Positions 9,045-19,400 of a stretch of 56,423 nt of DNA are shown in pieces. This DNA is from Lacrimispora amygdalina. GTDB lineage: Bacteria > Bacillota > Clostridia > Lachnospirales > Lachnospiraceae. The notes under the pieces are model-generated. The model ran no database searches, had not been told where the DNA came from, and was given only the letters and a program-made list of their open reading frames with translations. Made by a program: the position numbers and the translations under genes. How positions within the stretch are numbered: the first letter of the stretch is position 1; the number at the start of each line of letters is the position of its first letter. The stretch is taken from NCBI RefSeq assembly GCF_900205965.1, contig NZ_OAOF01000024.1, positions 1-56,423 on the forward strand, read 5' to 3'.

Positions 9045-10304
9045 ATGCATGCATTAGAAAAGATATTTGCTAAAAACAGCGGACGTGAGCAAGTGACAGC
9101 GGGAGAAATTGTAACGGCTAAAGTTGACTTTGCTGAGATTAACGATCTGTACCTCCAGACAGTCTATTCATTCTACGAAATAGGGGGCGATAAAGTCTGG
9201 GACTCAGAGAAAGCAGCGTTTGTATTTGACCATTATGCGCCGGCACCTGATATAAAAAGTGCAGCAAATCATGCTGAAATGCGGGAATTTGCCAAGAAAA
9301 ACAACTTGAGATTCCATTTTGATACGAATTGCGGGGTATGCCATCAAGTGATGCCGGAGGCAGGGGTGATTTATCCGGGAATGATTGTTGTTGCAACAGA
9401 TAGTCATACTACCACGCATGGTGCGTTTGGGGCAATGGGGACAGGCTGTGGAGCAACAGACATGGCAACTATTCTGATGACGGGTGAATTATGGTTCCGG
9501 ATACCTGAAATCATTGAAGTACGGCTGGAGGGAAATGCACCGAAAGGAGTTTATCCAAAGGATGTAATACTTAGTGTCTTAGGAAAACTAAAGGCCGATG
9601 GAGCAGTATATAAAGCCATTGATTTTACTGGAAGCTATGTAGATTCATTAAATGTTGCAGGGAGGATGGTTATCTGCAATATGGCTGTGGAAATTGGTGC
9701 AAAGACTGCATATATGCAGCCGAATAAAGATGTCTTGAATTATGTATCAGAACGCGCAGTACGTCCTTATGATGTCCAATACACAGACCCTGACTTTAAG
9801 TATGAAGAGAGCTATGTGTTTGATGTATCAGTTCTTGAGCCATTATTAGCCTGTCCTCACAGTGTGGATAATGTGGATACACTGGCCAATGTGATTAAAG
9901 GTAAAACAGTTGAATTAGCGCAGGGGTACATTGGAAGCTGTACAGGAGGACGGGAAGAAGATATTGCAGTCGCAGCAGAGATATTGCGGGGAAAAAAAAT
10001 TCCCAAATATACACGTTTGGTGGTAGTTCCAGCGTCTAATGAGGTGATGCAGTTATGTCTTGAAAAAGGATATATTGGAGATTTGATAAATGCAGGCGCG
10101 ACTATAACAACCCCAGGGTGTGGCGCGTGTCTCGGTGCTCATGAAGGAATTTTAGCACCAGGTGAAGTATGCATTAGCAGTACAAATCGGAACTTTCCCG
10201 GCCGAATGGGTTCTACAAAAGCGGAGATTTATTTGGCAAGTCCTGCAACAGTAGCAGCGAGTATTTTAAATGGAAAAATTACAGACCCAAGAGATTATGT
10301 ATAG
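9045..10304 (+). CDS. Aconitase-superfamily dehydratase, large subunit (LeuC/DmdA-like)
   Basis: A 419-residue large subunit of the two-subunit isopropylmalate dehydratase / homoaconitase / 2,3-dimethylmalate dehydratase group. Iron-sulfur ligand cysteines are visible in GSCTGGREED and in TTPGCGACLGAHEG. Active-site signatures TDSHTTTHGAFGAMGTGCGA and SSTNRNFPGRMGS are intact. The enzyme would interconvert a hydroxy-dicarboxylate with its unsaturated acid in the cytoplasm. The start at 9045 is preferred because TAGGAGTGAG precedes it; the hydrolase gene stops just upstream at 9033. No leucine-biosynthesis genes accompany it, which argues against a leuC role and for catabolism of the acid imported by the upstream permease. 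Confidence 0.9.
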   Translation: MHALEKIFAKNSGREQVTAGEIVTAKVDFAEINDLYLQTVYSFYEIGGDKVWDSEKAAFVFDHYAPAPDIKSAANHAEMREFAKKNNLRFHFDTNCGVCHQVMPEAGVIYPGMIVVATDSHTTTHGAFGAMGTGCGATDMATILMTGELWFRIPEIIEVRLEGNAPKGVYPKDVILSVLGKLKADGAVYKAIDFTGSYVDSLNVAGRMVICNMAVEIGAKTAYMQPNKDVLNYVSERAVRPYDVQYTDPDFKYEESYVFDVSVLEPLLACPHSVDNVDTLANVIKGKTVELAQGYIGSCTGGREEDIAVAAEILRGKKIPKYTRLVVVPASNEVMQLCLEKGYIGDLINAGATITTPGCGACLGAHEGILAPGEVCISSTNRNFPGRMGSTKAEIYLASPATVAASILNGKITDPRDYV

Positions 10305-10315
10305 GAGGGACGTAT

Positions 10316-10822
10316 ATGAAAAAAGAGATAACGGGAAAAGTTACCATCGTTGGTAACAACATTGATACGGACCAAATATATCCGGGGTGCTTTTTGGCAA
10401 TTACGGATGAAAAAGAAATAGGAAGCCATTGTCTGGCTGGTGTAGATGAAAATATTGCACCTAATTTTCCAAAAGGCGGAGTTATTGTTGCCGGAACTAA
10501 TTTTGGGTGCGGATCAAGCAGAGAGCATGCGCCAATTGCATTGCTTAATATGGGAGTATCAGCAGTTGTGGCTGATTCATTCGCAAGGATTTTCTTTAGA
10601 AATTCAATTAATCTGGGCCTGCCCCTGATTGTTTGTAAGGGAATCAGCAAAAGGGTAAAAGATGGTCAAACACTATTAATTGATCTTGAAAATGGTACTG
10701 TTACCATCAAAGAAACGAATGAAAAGCTTTGCTGTGATAAATTGGGTGATCAGGCAATGAAAATACTGGAGGCCGGCGGAATAAAGCCAATGATGCGCGC
10801 TAGATTTGGGAAAAGCGAATGA
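10316..10822 (+). CDS. Aconitase-superfamily dehydratase, small subunit (LeuD/DmdB-like)
   Basis: A 168-residue small (swivel-domain) subunit partnering the gene 11 bases upstream. It shows GNNIDTDQIYPG, GTNFGCGSSREHAPIAL (substrate-binding serines and arginine) and DSFARIFFRNSINLGLP. The substrate-specificity loop after IDTD normally reads IIPARYL plus two variable residues in isopropylmalate and homocitrate enzymes; here it is IYPGCFLAIT, lacking the conserved arginine and tyrosine. That suggests a substrate other than isopropylmalate or homocitrate. AGGAGGGACGT lies before the ATG. It is the last gene of the operon; no clear terminator follows. Confidence 0.88.
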   Translation: MKKEITGKVTIVGNNIDTDQIYPGCFLAITDEKEIGSHCLAGVDENIAPNFPKGGVIVAGTNFGCGSSREHAPIALLNMGVSAVVADSFARIFFRNSINLGLPLIVCKGISKRVKDGQTLLIDLENGTVTIKETNEKLCCDKLGDQAMKILEAGGIKPMMRARFGKSE

Positions 10823-11052
10823 GAAGAAAAGGGAAAGATTTTCCCGTCAGAATAACTGGTTCCAATACTTGAACGGAAATCTGCAAAGAAGTAAGTCTTA
10901 TTAAATAAGAAGCTGACAGGGGAGTGTTGCAAAATGATGTGAAATCTTTTTGATTTCATATCAGGAGCAATGCTCCTGTTCTTTTTAACAAGAAAATCAG
11001 TCGGCCTATCTTTTCAGAGGTTAATTATATTACCATTAACCGGATACCCTTT

Positions 11053-11315
11053 GTGGCATTTGATATTGCTAAATTTTACGGAAACCGATATCAAATCTGC
11101 TATGGGGTTCATTATAATACAGACGATGTTCATATTCATTTTGTACAGAACAACGTGAATTAATCGATGGAAGGCTGTTCAGCGGTAGCTTTATGGAACT
11201 GGAAGCATTTAAGCAGTATGTAAATTCTGTCATTTGCAACTATGCACCGGAATTAAATCCGGTACAAACCATAGAAGATATGGATTCCGATACGATATGG
11301 AGAGATGCTATTTAA
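11053..11315 (+). pseudogene. Relaxase remnant
   Basis: Codons from 11053 read AFDIAKFYGNRYQICYGVH and then DDVHIHFVQNN, clearly homologous to residues 92-123 of the short relaxase at 3522-4031. A stop follows, and after a frameshift IDGRLFSGSFMELEAFKQYV and a 27-residue tail continue to the stop at 11315. The N-terminal half with the nicking tyrosine is absent. A second, more diverged mobilization module once lay here. Confidence 0.85.
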
Positions 11316-11720
11316 TAACATATTTATTACAAACATAATACGGATGAAAAAATTATTTTATAAATTCTTTAACGATGGTATCATGTGTTCAAACAACCAT
11401 ACAGGCAATGGAAATGATATGCAGGAAACATATAGCTAGATTATTCTTGATGTTTTCGTGTCGGATATGGATGGGAGTGTGCAGCCGCAAATAATCCGAA
11501 AGTTGTGTTAAACTTCGATATTGATCTTAACGAAGCAGTTGGGTATCAATTCGCAGAAGAAGACAAAGAAGCAGATTCATCCTTTTGGGAAATGATTGCG
11601 CAACGATATAGCCGAATTGAAACCTATCCATTTTATGTTTGGTAAAAATCTTATATAAATCATAGAGTTGTTGTGTTATGCTATAGTTATTGAATGCAAA
11701 TAGGTAAGAGGAGCGTCTAT
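11316..11720 (+). other. Gap with an unassigned gene remnant
   Basis: From about 11451 to 11645 the forward strand is open and ends in a protein-like tail (NNPKVVLNFDIDLNEAVGYQ, then a segment closing with ETYPFYVW), without a start codon or ribosome site. It is probably the end of a mobile-element gene whose front is lost. Nothing else was recognised. Confidence 0.4.
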
Positions 11721-11948
11721 ATGACTAAGAGAATAAGAAAAACATCACTTGAAAAGCTTCAGGAAGAACTGGTTCAGGTGCAGACATCCATGCAGCAGCA
11801 TAAAAATAATCTGGAAGCATTGAAAAAACAGGAAATGGAAATTCAGGAAAAGATAAAACTGGAGCAAATCAAAGAAATATCGATTATGATGGATGAACAT
11901 AACGTATCCATTGGGGAGTTAAAAGCACTGCTTACAGGAACAGAATAG
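11721..11948 (+). CDS. Small coiled-coil protein, DUF4315-like
   Basis: A 75-residue protein, mostly one long charged coiled coil (KLQEELVQVQTSMQQHKNNL then EALKKQEMEIQEKI), ending in a short domain MMDEHNVSIGELKALL. This layout resembles DUF4315 proteins, found in conjugative transposons and of unknown function. The ATG at 11721 follows AAGAGGAGCG; the upstream ATG at 11694 lacks a ribosome site. It is stranded among relaxase remnants, supporting a decayed conjugative element here. Confidence 0.65.
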   Translation: MTKRIRKTSLEKLQEELVQVQTSMQQHKNNLEALKKQEMEIQEKIKLEQIKEISIMMDEHNVSIGELKALLTGTE

Positions 11949-12054
11949 CTTCAAATATTAATTGGTATGATTGTGTATCAGGCCCTGTGGAAGTTCTATA
12001 TTCTGTGTGGCCTGATCGTTTTATTTAGCGTTATGATTATTTAATTGATAATAG

Positions 12055-13326
12055 TTTGATCTTTATTGTCCGGAAATTATTTTCTCCGCGGGAGAAGGAA
12101 AGGAAGCCGCGAGAAAAATCAGGGAACGGGGAATAAAGGCGGTCATCATTCACCTTCCCATATGGGGGACGCCAGCCCTTTGTGAGGCGGCGGCTTTTGC
12201 CACGGAGTTTTCTGTTTTGCTTCTGGGAAATCTGCGGTTTGACAGCTCCAGTCTTGTTACTCTTCTGGCAGTTGCCGGTATGCTGGAGCAGGAGGGAAAG
12301 ACCTGTATCCGAGTATCCGGGGACTTGAATGATGGGGAAATCCAGAAACAGATATCAGACTATGTATCTGCCGCAAATATAGTAGAACATATGAAAAACA
12401 GCCATTTTGGCCTGATTGGAGGCAGAAGCATTGGAATCGGGACGACTGTGTTCGACCCTTCTCAGTGGCAGAAAGTATTTGGAGTATCCATGGATCACAG
12501 AGACCAGTATGAAATTGTATACCGTGCAGAGGCCATAGAAGGAAAAAGGCTGAACCGGCATATCAATTGGATCAAAGAGAACGCCCGTATGGAGCTTGGC
12601 GGGCGGTTTAGCGAAGATTCTCTGATTCGCCAGGTCAGAAGTTATCTGGCGCTAAAGGATATGGCAGAAGAAGCCGGCTTTGATTTTATGGGTGTGAAAT
12701 GCCAGACTGACATGAGCGATCATTATGCCCTCCAGTGCCTTGCCGTTGCCTTGATGAACAATGACCGGGATGCGGAAGGTGAGAAGCCGGTTATCCCTGT
12801 TTCCTGTGAATGTGATGCGGATGGAGCCCTGACCATGCTGCTGCTGTCTCTGTGTGCGGGAAGAACTCCCTCCAATTTAGTGGATATCAAGTTTTTCAGT
12901 CCGGAAAAAAAGGAGTTTATCCTGGCAAACTGCGGCTGCATGGCCCCTTATTTTTCAGCAGGGAAAAGCGGAGGCGGGGAATGGGAAGGGATTACACTGA
13001 TGGAACATTCCTTTGGAAACGCAGGCGGGGCCGCCATGCAGATGATTGCGGCTCCCGGAACAGTAACAGCCGCCCGTTTTTTCCGGAAGAACGGAACCTA
13101 TTTCTGTGGATTTTTTGAAGGGGAAACAGAGCGGAAGCCTATGGAGGAACTAAAAAAGACTGCCTGGTGTTATCCTCATGCATTTCTCCGGGCGGACATT
13201 GACTACGCAAGATTCTATCAGACTATGAATTCCAATCACCTTCATATGGTATATGGGGCCTTTAACGGCGTATTAAAGCAGTACTGTGAAATGATGGGGA
13301 TTCCTTTCATTTGCTACAATGATTGA
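12055..13326 (+). pseudogene. L-fucose/arabinose-isomerase-like sugar isomerase, 5'-truncated
   Basis: The frame is open from 12055 (preceded by a stop) to 13326, about 423 codons, while enzymes of this family have roughly 450-500. Recognisable parts are KAVIIHLPIWGTPALCEAAA, a glycine-rich GGRSIGIGT segment, and the C-terminal isomerase fold with MEHSFGNAGGAAMQMIAAPG. The family interconverts aldoses and ketoses using a metal ion. No ATG or ribosome site lies at the head of the homology, and the DNA just upstream is mobile-element debris, so the 5' end was probably deleted. A TTG at 12217 could give a shorter product, but that would remove part of a domain. Confidence 0.75.
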
Positions 13327-13625
13327 AAAGAAAAGGAAAGGTAACGAACTTTATATATTGAAAATATTAAAGGACAGAATGCTTTGGCAGTCAACGATCA
13401 AGAGAATGCCAGGCATGGTGACAATTAATTTAAGCAAGAGGGACTGATTATAAATAATTGGTCTCTTTTTTTGAAAAAGATTGTAGGTAGGAAGATGAAA
13501 TGACTTACAATTTTCCTGATGTAGAGTTTAGTTTGAGGATATGACACCTCTCTTTGAGAGTTTAATGAAAAAATGGCGCTTAAACTTAAAGACAAAGGTT
13601 ACAAATCGATAAAATACCGCAAAAT
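13327..13625. other. Non-coding gap downstream of the isomerase
   Basis: No gene seen. At 13436-13474 an AAGAGGGAC ... GTCTCTTTTTTT arrangement can pair with G-U wobbles ahead of a seven-T run and may be the isomerase terminator. Confidence 0.4.
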
Positions 13626-13638
13626 GGGGGGGGGGGGG
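13626..13638 (+). repeat. 13-base poly-G tract upstream of a surface protein
   Basis: Thirteen consecutive G lie about 24 bases before a TATAAT at 13662-13667 and about 100 bases before the surface-protein start. The end of the tract abuts the expected -35 position (about 13639-13644). Homopolymer tracts of this kind change length by slipped-strand mispairing and switch surface genes in many bacteria. Tract length is also prone to sequencing error. Confidence 0.9.
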
Positions 13639-13661
13639 ATGTAATTAGAAATATGTTATCA

Positions 13662-13667
13662 TATAAT
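13662..13667 (+). promoter_or_regulatory. Putative -10 element of the surface-protein promoter
   Basis: A perfect TATAAT about 70 bases before the start codon. No consensus -35 is present at 17-bp spacing, where the sequence is the edge of the poly-G tract, so activity may depend on the tract or on an activator. Confidence 0.55.
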
Positions 13668-13735
13668 CATAAAAATGGCTCAAAGCAGAGCCGACAAAAG
13701 GACAAATAAAAAGTCCGGAAAGGAAGATGGTTTTT

Positions 13736-16700
13736 ATGGAACCAAAAAGAAAGTATTTGAGAAGATTAAAACGCGGTGTGGGAAGGCGGCTATGCAGTGT
13801 GCTGCTTATCATCAACATGGTGTTTTTGCAAAGTGGGATAACTGCTTTTGCGGAAGAGACAGGAGACCTTGGCGAAGGAATAGAAAGAGAGGTGGCTGAT
13901 GAGTGGGAGATAATCCCAATGGCAACCCCATCGGAAGCAGAGCCTGAAGAAAGTCCGGAGGCAACCCCATCGATTGTGAGTCCCTCTGAATTCGTTTCTC
14001 CGGCACTGAGGGTTCTGGAGGCTAACGCATCAGCAGGAAACGCTGAGGAGTTAGAAGCGGCCATTCGCGCTGCCAGCGGAAGTGGATACGTTATTGAAAT
14101 CACCTCTGATATTGACGTAAGTAATTTGTCTGCGGTGTGTACCGTTGGGTCAGGGAAAGATATCACGATCCGGTCGGATACAGAAGGGCTGTGGACATTA
14201 ACTCAGTCCCAAATTAAAAAACGGCACTTTATAGTAGAAGGACAATTGACTCTTGAAAACATTGTATTGGATGGTGACGCAAAGGGCGGCGGCGTAGAAG
14301 TGAAATTGAATGGCAGTTTTATCATGAATGATAATTCCAGAATTCAAAACTGCCGAGCATTCAAGGGTGGCGGAGTGTACGTTGCAGGCACATTTACTAT
14401 GGACGGCAATGCAGTTATCAGTAAAAACTATGCGGAAAAGAGCGATGTATGGGGAGCTGGCGGCGGCGTATATGTAGAAAGCTTGGGTTCTGCAGGAGCC
14501 ACGTTCCATATGAAAAGCGGCGAGATTTCCGGCAACACGGCAGAAGGACCCGGAGGAGGGGTCTCCTGCCACGGCGTAAAGCAAAACTACCCTATTACAT
14601 TCAATATGGAAGGCGGCAAGATTTGTGGCAACCAAGCAAGCCATAGTGGTGGTGGTATTTATCTTGAAAGTGGGGCTTCTTCCTCTGCCATTTTAAAGGT
14701 TACAGACAGTATGATCAGCGACAACAAAGCGGTGTCGGGCAGTGGAATTTCCGCATATTGCAATAGTAGCCACAATGCAGAACAGGTGTTAACGCTCACA
14801 AGAGTTACCGTCGCCAGGAATTGGTCAACGAATGAGTACATGGGAGGTGGGATTGAGATTAGTAGCTTTGATAACAGTGCTGTGGGGCAGACATTGACTG
14901 TCAAGGATTGTGAAATCATTGAGAACATAGGAACTGGAGGTGGGTTATCCATAACGTTTGCACGTGCCGTAAAGATTCAAGGAACCGTCTTTGCGGATAA
15001 CGGGTCGTCGCAATACGGCGGTGGGATATTCATGAACGGTAACAACAATAAGCTCACCCCTGAAGTGGAGATTAAGGATTGTTCTTTCATACGAAATACG
15101 GCAACCCTCAATGGTGGAGGGATTGCTCTGTTGTGGAAAGGTGCTTTGAAAGTTGAAAACGTTTCCTTTGAAGGAAACAAATCTGGTCAAAACGGCGGTG
15201 GGATATATATTGGGTCCAACAGACCCACTGTAACCGTTCAGGGAGAGACTACCTTCACCAATAACGAGGCAGCAGCCGATGGCGGCGGTATCTATACGAA
15301 TTATCCCGCTAATTTGACCATCGCCGGTGATACTGAGTTCAGCGATAACAAAGCGTCAGGGGCTTTTGACTACGGTATTGCAAACAAGGGCAGTGCAGGA
15401 GCCTATCCGAATATTGACTGGAGCGGCGAAAATAGCATACCACTGACCCATGCCTTAAACAATTACGATATCAGCTGGAAAACAGGGGTTCCCCCAACTG
15501 TATATACCCTGACCCTCGATAAGAGCTTCCCCAATGCAGTTAATGGAACTGTAGTGTCCATACCGGTTATCTATGACGGTCCGGCGGTGGATCTGCCGTA
15601 TACAGCCCCTGAGGCACCAAGCATGGAGGGATACAAATTTGTGAGCTGGAATACCTTCGCTGACAATTCGGGTGTCGCCTATTATCCGCCGGGTAACTCC
15701 TGTGGTGCTCCGAGTCAATTTACATATAACGAAGACTCATTGTCGTATTTTCCGGGTGGAACAATTATAGAGGATCAGGGACAACAACCGCCGAGAGAAC
15801 CTGGCAATATAACCCTCTACGCTTATTTCGAAGCCAATAAGTATACCCTAAACTTTGACAAGAACGGCGGCGATAAAGAGGCTTCACCCCAGTCAAAGCA
15901 GGTTACCTATGATGACAAGGTGGGAGACCTGCCGGAAATCGGCACAGGCGCACCCACCAGGGAAGGATATACCTTTGTCGGCCGGGCAACAGAGTCCGAT
16001 GCCACCACTGCGAATGTTACCGAATCAACTAAAGTGGACTGGACAGATGAAAAGACCGTTTACGCTGTTTGGGAAGCCAATAAGTATACCCTAAACTTTG
16101 ACAAGAACGGCGGCGATACAGGGGCTTCACTCCCGTCAAAGTCAGTTGCCTATGATGCCTTGGTGGGAGATCTGCCGGGAATTGGCACAGGCGCACCCAC
16201 CAAAGCGGGATATACCTTTGCCGGTTGGGCAACAGAGCCCACAGCTCCTGCTGAGAACTTTACCGCAGCAACTCTCGTGAACTGGATAGGGGAAAAGACC
16301 GTTTATGCTGTCTGGTCGGTGGGTACAAGCCCCTATACAGTAGAGCACCACTTTGTAACATCCGCCGGCACGGCGATAGGTAGCACCGAGGAGAGACACG
16401 GCACGACGCTTGACCATGCGACCGCAACCGCACAACCGTTTGCAGGTTATACCTATGACAGGGAAAACAGCGGCAATGTTACAAGCGGTACCATATTGGC
16501 AGACGGAAGCCTGAAGCTTAAACTCTATTACAACATCAATATCTACACCGTTCTATTCAAGGATTATGATGGAACTGTGTTGAGCAAACAACTGGTAGAA
16601 TATGAAAAGAGCGCAACCCCACCTGCAAATCCGGCCCGCGAAGGGTATACCTTCACAGGCTGGGACAAGGATGCTGCAGCTTGGCAAAGCGTGAAAGAAG

Positions 16701-17257
16701 AAGTTACCGTCACGGCGCTCTATTCTGAGAACGAACCGACCGATCCCGGAACCGGAGGCGGAAGCGGAACCGAAGGCGGAAGCGGAACCGAAGGCGGAGG
16801 CGGCACCGGCACAGGTAGCGGAGGCGGAGGAGACGGAAACAGCAGCGGAGGCGGTCCCAGAGTACCGTCTACTCCTTCCGGCGAAGGCGAAAACACTACA
16901 GAGCCGTCCAATCCTTCGGAAGCCGGAGATACAGAGGAAACGCAGGATTCTTCTGGTGGAACCGATCCTGAAGCCCTGCCCCGTCCCCAAAGCCCTGACA
17001 GTACAATCGTGGCTGGGGATGCTGGAAATTATATTGAAATTGATGCTGATGGAGTGCCTTTAGGTGAGTGGCATTATGACGATAGCCAAGGGACTTGGGT
17101 ATTTGACACTTATCCACCCCTTGCCGGTATGCCCAAAACAGGAGATGCAGGAACGCCGATTTTGGTATATTTCTCCCTGCTGACAGGAATGCTCCTTCTT
17201 GGTGCAGGATTCATCGGCACCGTTCGGAGCAGAGAAGAGGAAAAGAGAAGATTTTAA
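13736..17257 (+). CDS. Large sortase-anchored surface protein with beta-helix and InlB-type repeats
   Basis: About 1173 residues. A basic N-terminus and hydrophobic signal (LCSVLLIINMVFLQSGITAF, then A/E) direct secretion. Residues about 100-550 form a right-handed parallel beta-helix with repeated GGGVYV/GGGIYI turns like polymorphic adhesins. Then come two near-identical InlB B-type repeats (YTLNFDKNGGD ... KTVYAVW, about 700-860), a MucBP-like module (YTVEHHFVTSAG), a further B-type repeat, a long Gly/Ser/Glu/Pro linker, and a C-terminal MPKTGD sortase motif with a membrane anchor and charged tail. It is likely an adhesin covalently linked to the cell wall. The ATG at 13736 is chosen because AGGA lies 11 bases upstream; the ATG at 13727 is too close. 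Expression may be phase-variable via the poly-G tract. Confidence 0.9.
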   Translation: MEPKRKYLRRLKRGVGRRLCSVLLIINMVFLQSGITAFAEETGDLGEGIEREVADEWEIIPMATPSEAEPEESPEATPSIVSPSEFVSPALRVLEANASAGNAEELEAAIRAASGSGYVIEITSDIDVSNLSAVCTVGSGKDITIRSDTEGLWTLTQSQIKKRHFIVEGQLTLENIVLDGDAKGGGVEVKLNGSFIMNDNSRIQNCRAFKGGGVYVAGTFTMDGNAVISKNYAEKSDVWGAGGGVYVESLGSAGATFHMKSGEISGNTAEGPGGGVSCHGVKQNYPITFNMEGGKICGNQASHSGGGIYLESGASSSAILKVTDSMISDNKAVSGSGISAYCNSSHNAEQVLTLTRVTVARNWSTNEYMGGGIEISSFDNSAVGQTLTVKDCEIIENIGTGGGLSITFARAVKIQGTVFADNGSSQYGGGIFMNGNNNKLTPEVEIKDCSFIRNTATLNGGGIALLWKGALKVENVSFEGNKSGQNGGGIYIGSNRPTVTVQGETTFTNNEAAADGGGIYTNYPANLTIAGDTEFSDNKASGAFDYGIANKGSAGAYPNIDWSGENSIPLTHALNNYDISWKTGVPPTVYTLTLDKSFPNAVNGTVVSIPVIYDGPAVDLPYTAPEAPSMEGYKFVSWNTFADNSGVAYYPPGNSCGAPSQFTYNEDSLSYFPGGTIIEDQGQQPPREPGNITLYAYFEANKYTLNFDKNGGDKEASPQSKQVTYDDKVGDLPEIGTGAPTREGYTFVGRATESDATTANVTESTKVDWTDEKTVYAVWEANKYTLNFDKNGGDTGASLPSKSVAYDALVGDLPGIGTGAPTKAGYTFAGWATEPTAPAENFTAATLVNWIGEKTVYAVWSVGTSPYTVEHHFVTSAGTAIGSTEERHGTTLDHATATAQPFAGYTYDRENSGNVTSGTILADGSLKLKLYYNINIYTVLFKDYDGTVLSKQLVEYEKSATPPANPAREGYTFTGWDKDAAAWQSVKEEVTVTALYSENEPTDPGTGGGSGTEGGSGTEGGGGTGTGSGGGGDGNSSGGGPRVPSTPSGEGENTTEPSNPSEAGDTEETQDSSGGTDPEALPRPQSPDSTIVAGDAGNYIEIDADGVPLGEWHYDDSQGTWVFDTYPPLAGMPKTGDAGTPILVYFSLLTGMLLLGAGFIGTVRSREEEKRRF

Positions 17258-17266
17258 GGTTATTTT

Positions 17267-17305
17267 GAAATTAGCCGCAGGATTTAGTGTCCTGCGGCTA
17301 ATTTC
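17267..17305. terminator. Strong bidirectional-looking hairpin
   Basis: A perfect 16-bp stem (17267-17282 with 17290-17305) and seven-base loop, directly after the surface-protein stop at 17257. The arms contain TTAGCCGCAGGA. There is no long T-run, but A/T-rich arm ends give short U tracts on both strands. Confidence 0.8.
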
Positions 17306-17433
17306 ATGCGTAGTCACGATTCCTTTGATTTTAAATTCAATTTCCTTTTGAGAAAATACGATGTGTTTCACTTTACGCTTACTATTAGGGTACAGTTTAT
17401 CTTTTTTGATAGAAAATTCACAGCCTGGAATCC

Positions 17434-17765
17434 GTGAGCACAGATGCAACGGAAAAATTTACCGTTGGCGACTTAGAGATCGACTACAGGAAGCGGGCGG
17501 TATGTAGGGCCGGAGAGAGAATTCATTTACTCCCATCGAATGCAAGATCCTGGTTTTGTTGTCTAAGAACGCGGGCAAGGTGCTTCCCCATGATTTCATC
17601 ATACGGGAAATATGGGGAATCTATACGGATGAGATCCATACTTTGCGGGTCAACATGGCAAATATCCGGCGAAAAATTGAGGTAAATCCGGGATCTCTCC
17701 GGTATATTCTCACAGAAATGGGCGTCGGATACCGGATGGTGGAGGAACTGTCTGAGAATTTATAA
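17434..17765 (+). pseudogene. OmpR/KdpE-type response regulator, DNA-binding domain remnant
   Basis: The first piece reads FTVGDLEIDYRKRAVCRAGE and, after a frameshift near 17527, the second continues ECKILVLLSKNAGKVLPHDF then IREIWG and TLRVNMANIRRKIEVNPGSL. This is the winged-helix effector domain of an OmpR-family regulator, most like KdpE. The receiver domain with the phosphorylated aspartate is missing and no sensor kinase is nearby, so it is a dead fragment. Confidence 0.85.
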
Positions 17766-17811
17766 GAAAAAAATATAGGTTTTTCTAAGAATTTTGCATT
17801 GTTATTTTTTT

Positions 17812-17844
17812 CTCAAATGCTTATACTAGTACTAGTCATTTGAG
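17812..17844. promoter_or_regulatory. Inverted repeat ahead of galE
   Basis: CTCAAATG (17812-17819) and CATTTGAG (17837-17844) flank a TACTAGTACTAGT core. The block ends five bases before the galE ribosome site, so it could be an operator or a leader hairpin controlling galE. Confidence 0.5.
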
Positions 17845-17860
17845 ATAGGAGGACAATAAA

Positions 17861-18880
<1,020 letters not shown>

Positions 18881-19400
18881 GGTAAGGCAAGTAAGACAAG
18901 ACAACGCAGGGCAAAGAACTCTGGCCTGAGCGAAGTGCATATTTTTGAAAACAAGACGGAATGGTGAAAAGCTGTACCGCCCTGCTTTTGTTATAAACTT
19001 TCTCTCCTTTAATTATGGGATCTGTATTGCACAGAATCGATTCAGAGGCGCGGCATGGCCGCATGCAAAGGTCGTTATCTGACTTAATTTAAGCGGATGA
19101 AAATTATGGGAGTTATAGAATCAAAAACACCGATCCTCATTCTTTCCTATTGTAATTGTGAAATATATTGCTGCTACCTGGACGGATACAGGTCGGACAT
19201 CGGTGTCCTGCTTCACCGTCTGTCAAAAATTGAATCGATATTTTTAACTAAGCCTGCAGATACCCAATTCAGGATCTGGTATAACTTGGATGAAAATAAT
19301 TTAGGAAAACACTGATTTTCTGCTCATTGAACCATTGGGAGGTACAGAAGAGGAGTACTATGGCGAGAAATTGCCCCTTTCCGTTTCTTTTCTTAACCTC
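18881..19400 (+). other. Gap with a likely gene remnant
   Basis: Past galE, the forward strand at 19097-19315 reads a protein-like stretch (CYLDGYRSDIGVLLHRLSKI, then TQFRIWYNLDEN). After a frameshift near 19305 it continues TDFLLIEPLGGTEEEYYGEK. There is no ribosome site. It looks like a degraded small gene of unknown family. Confidence 0.4.
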
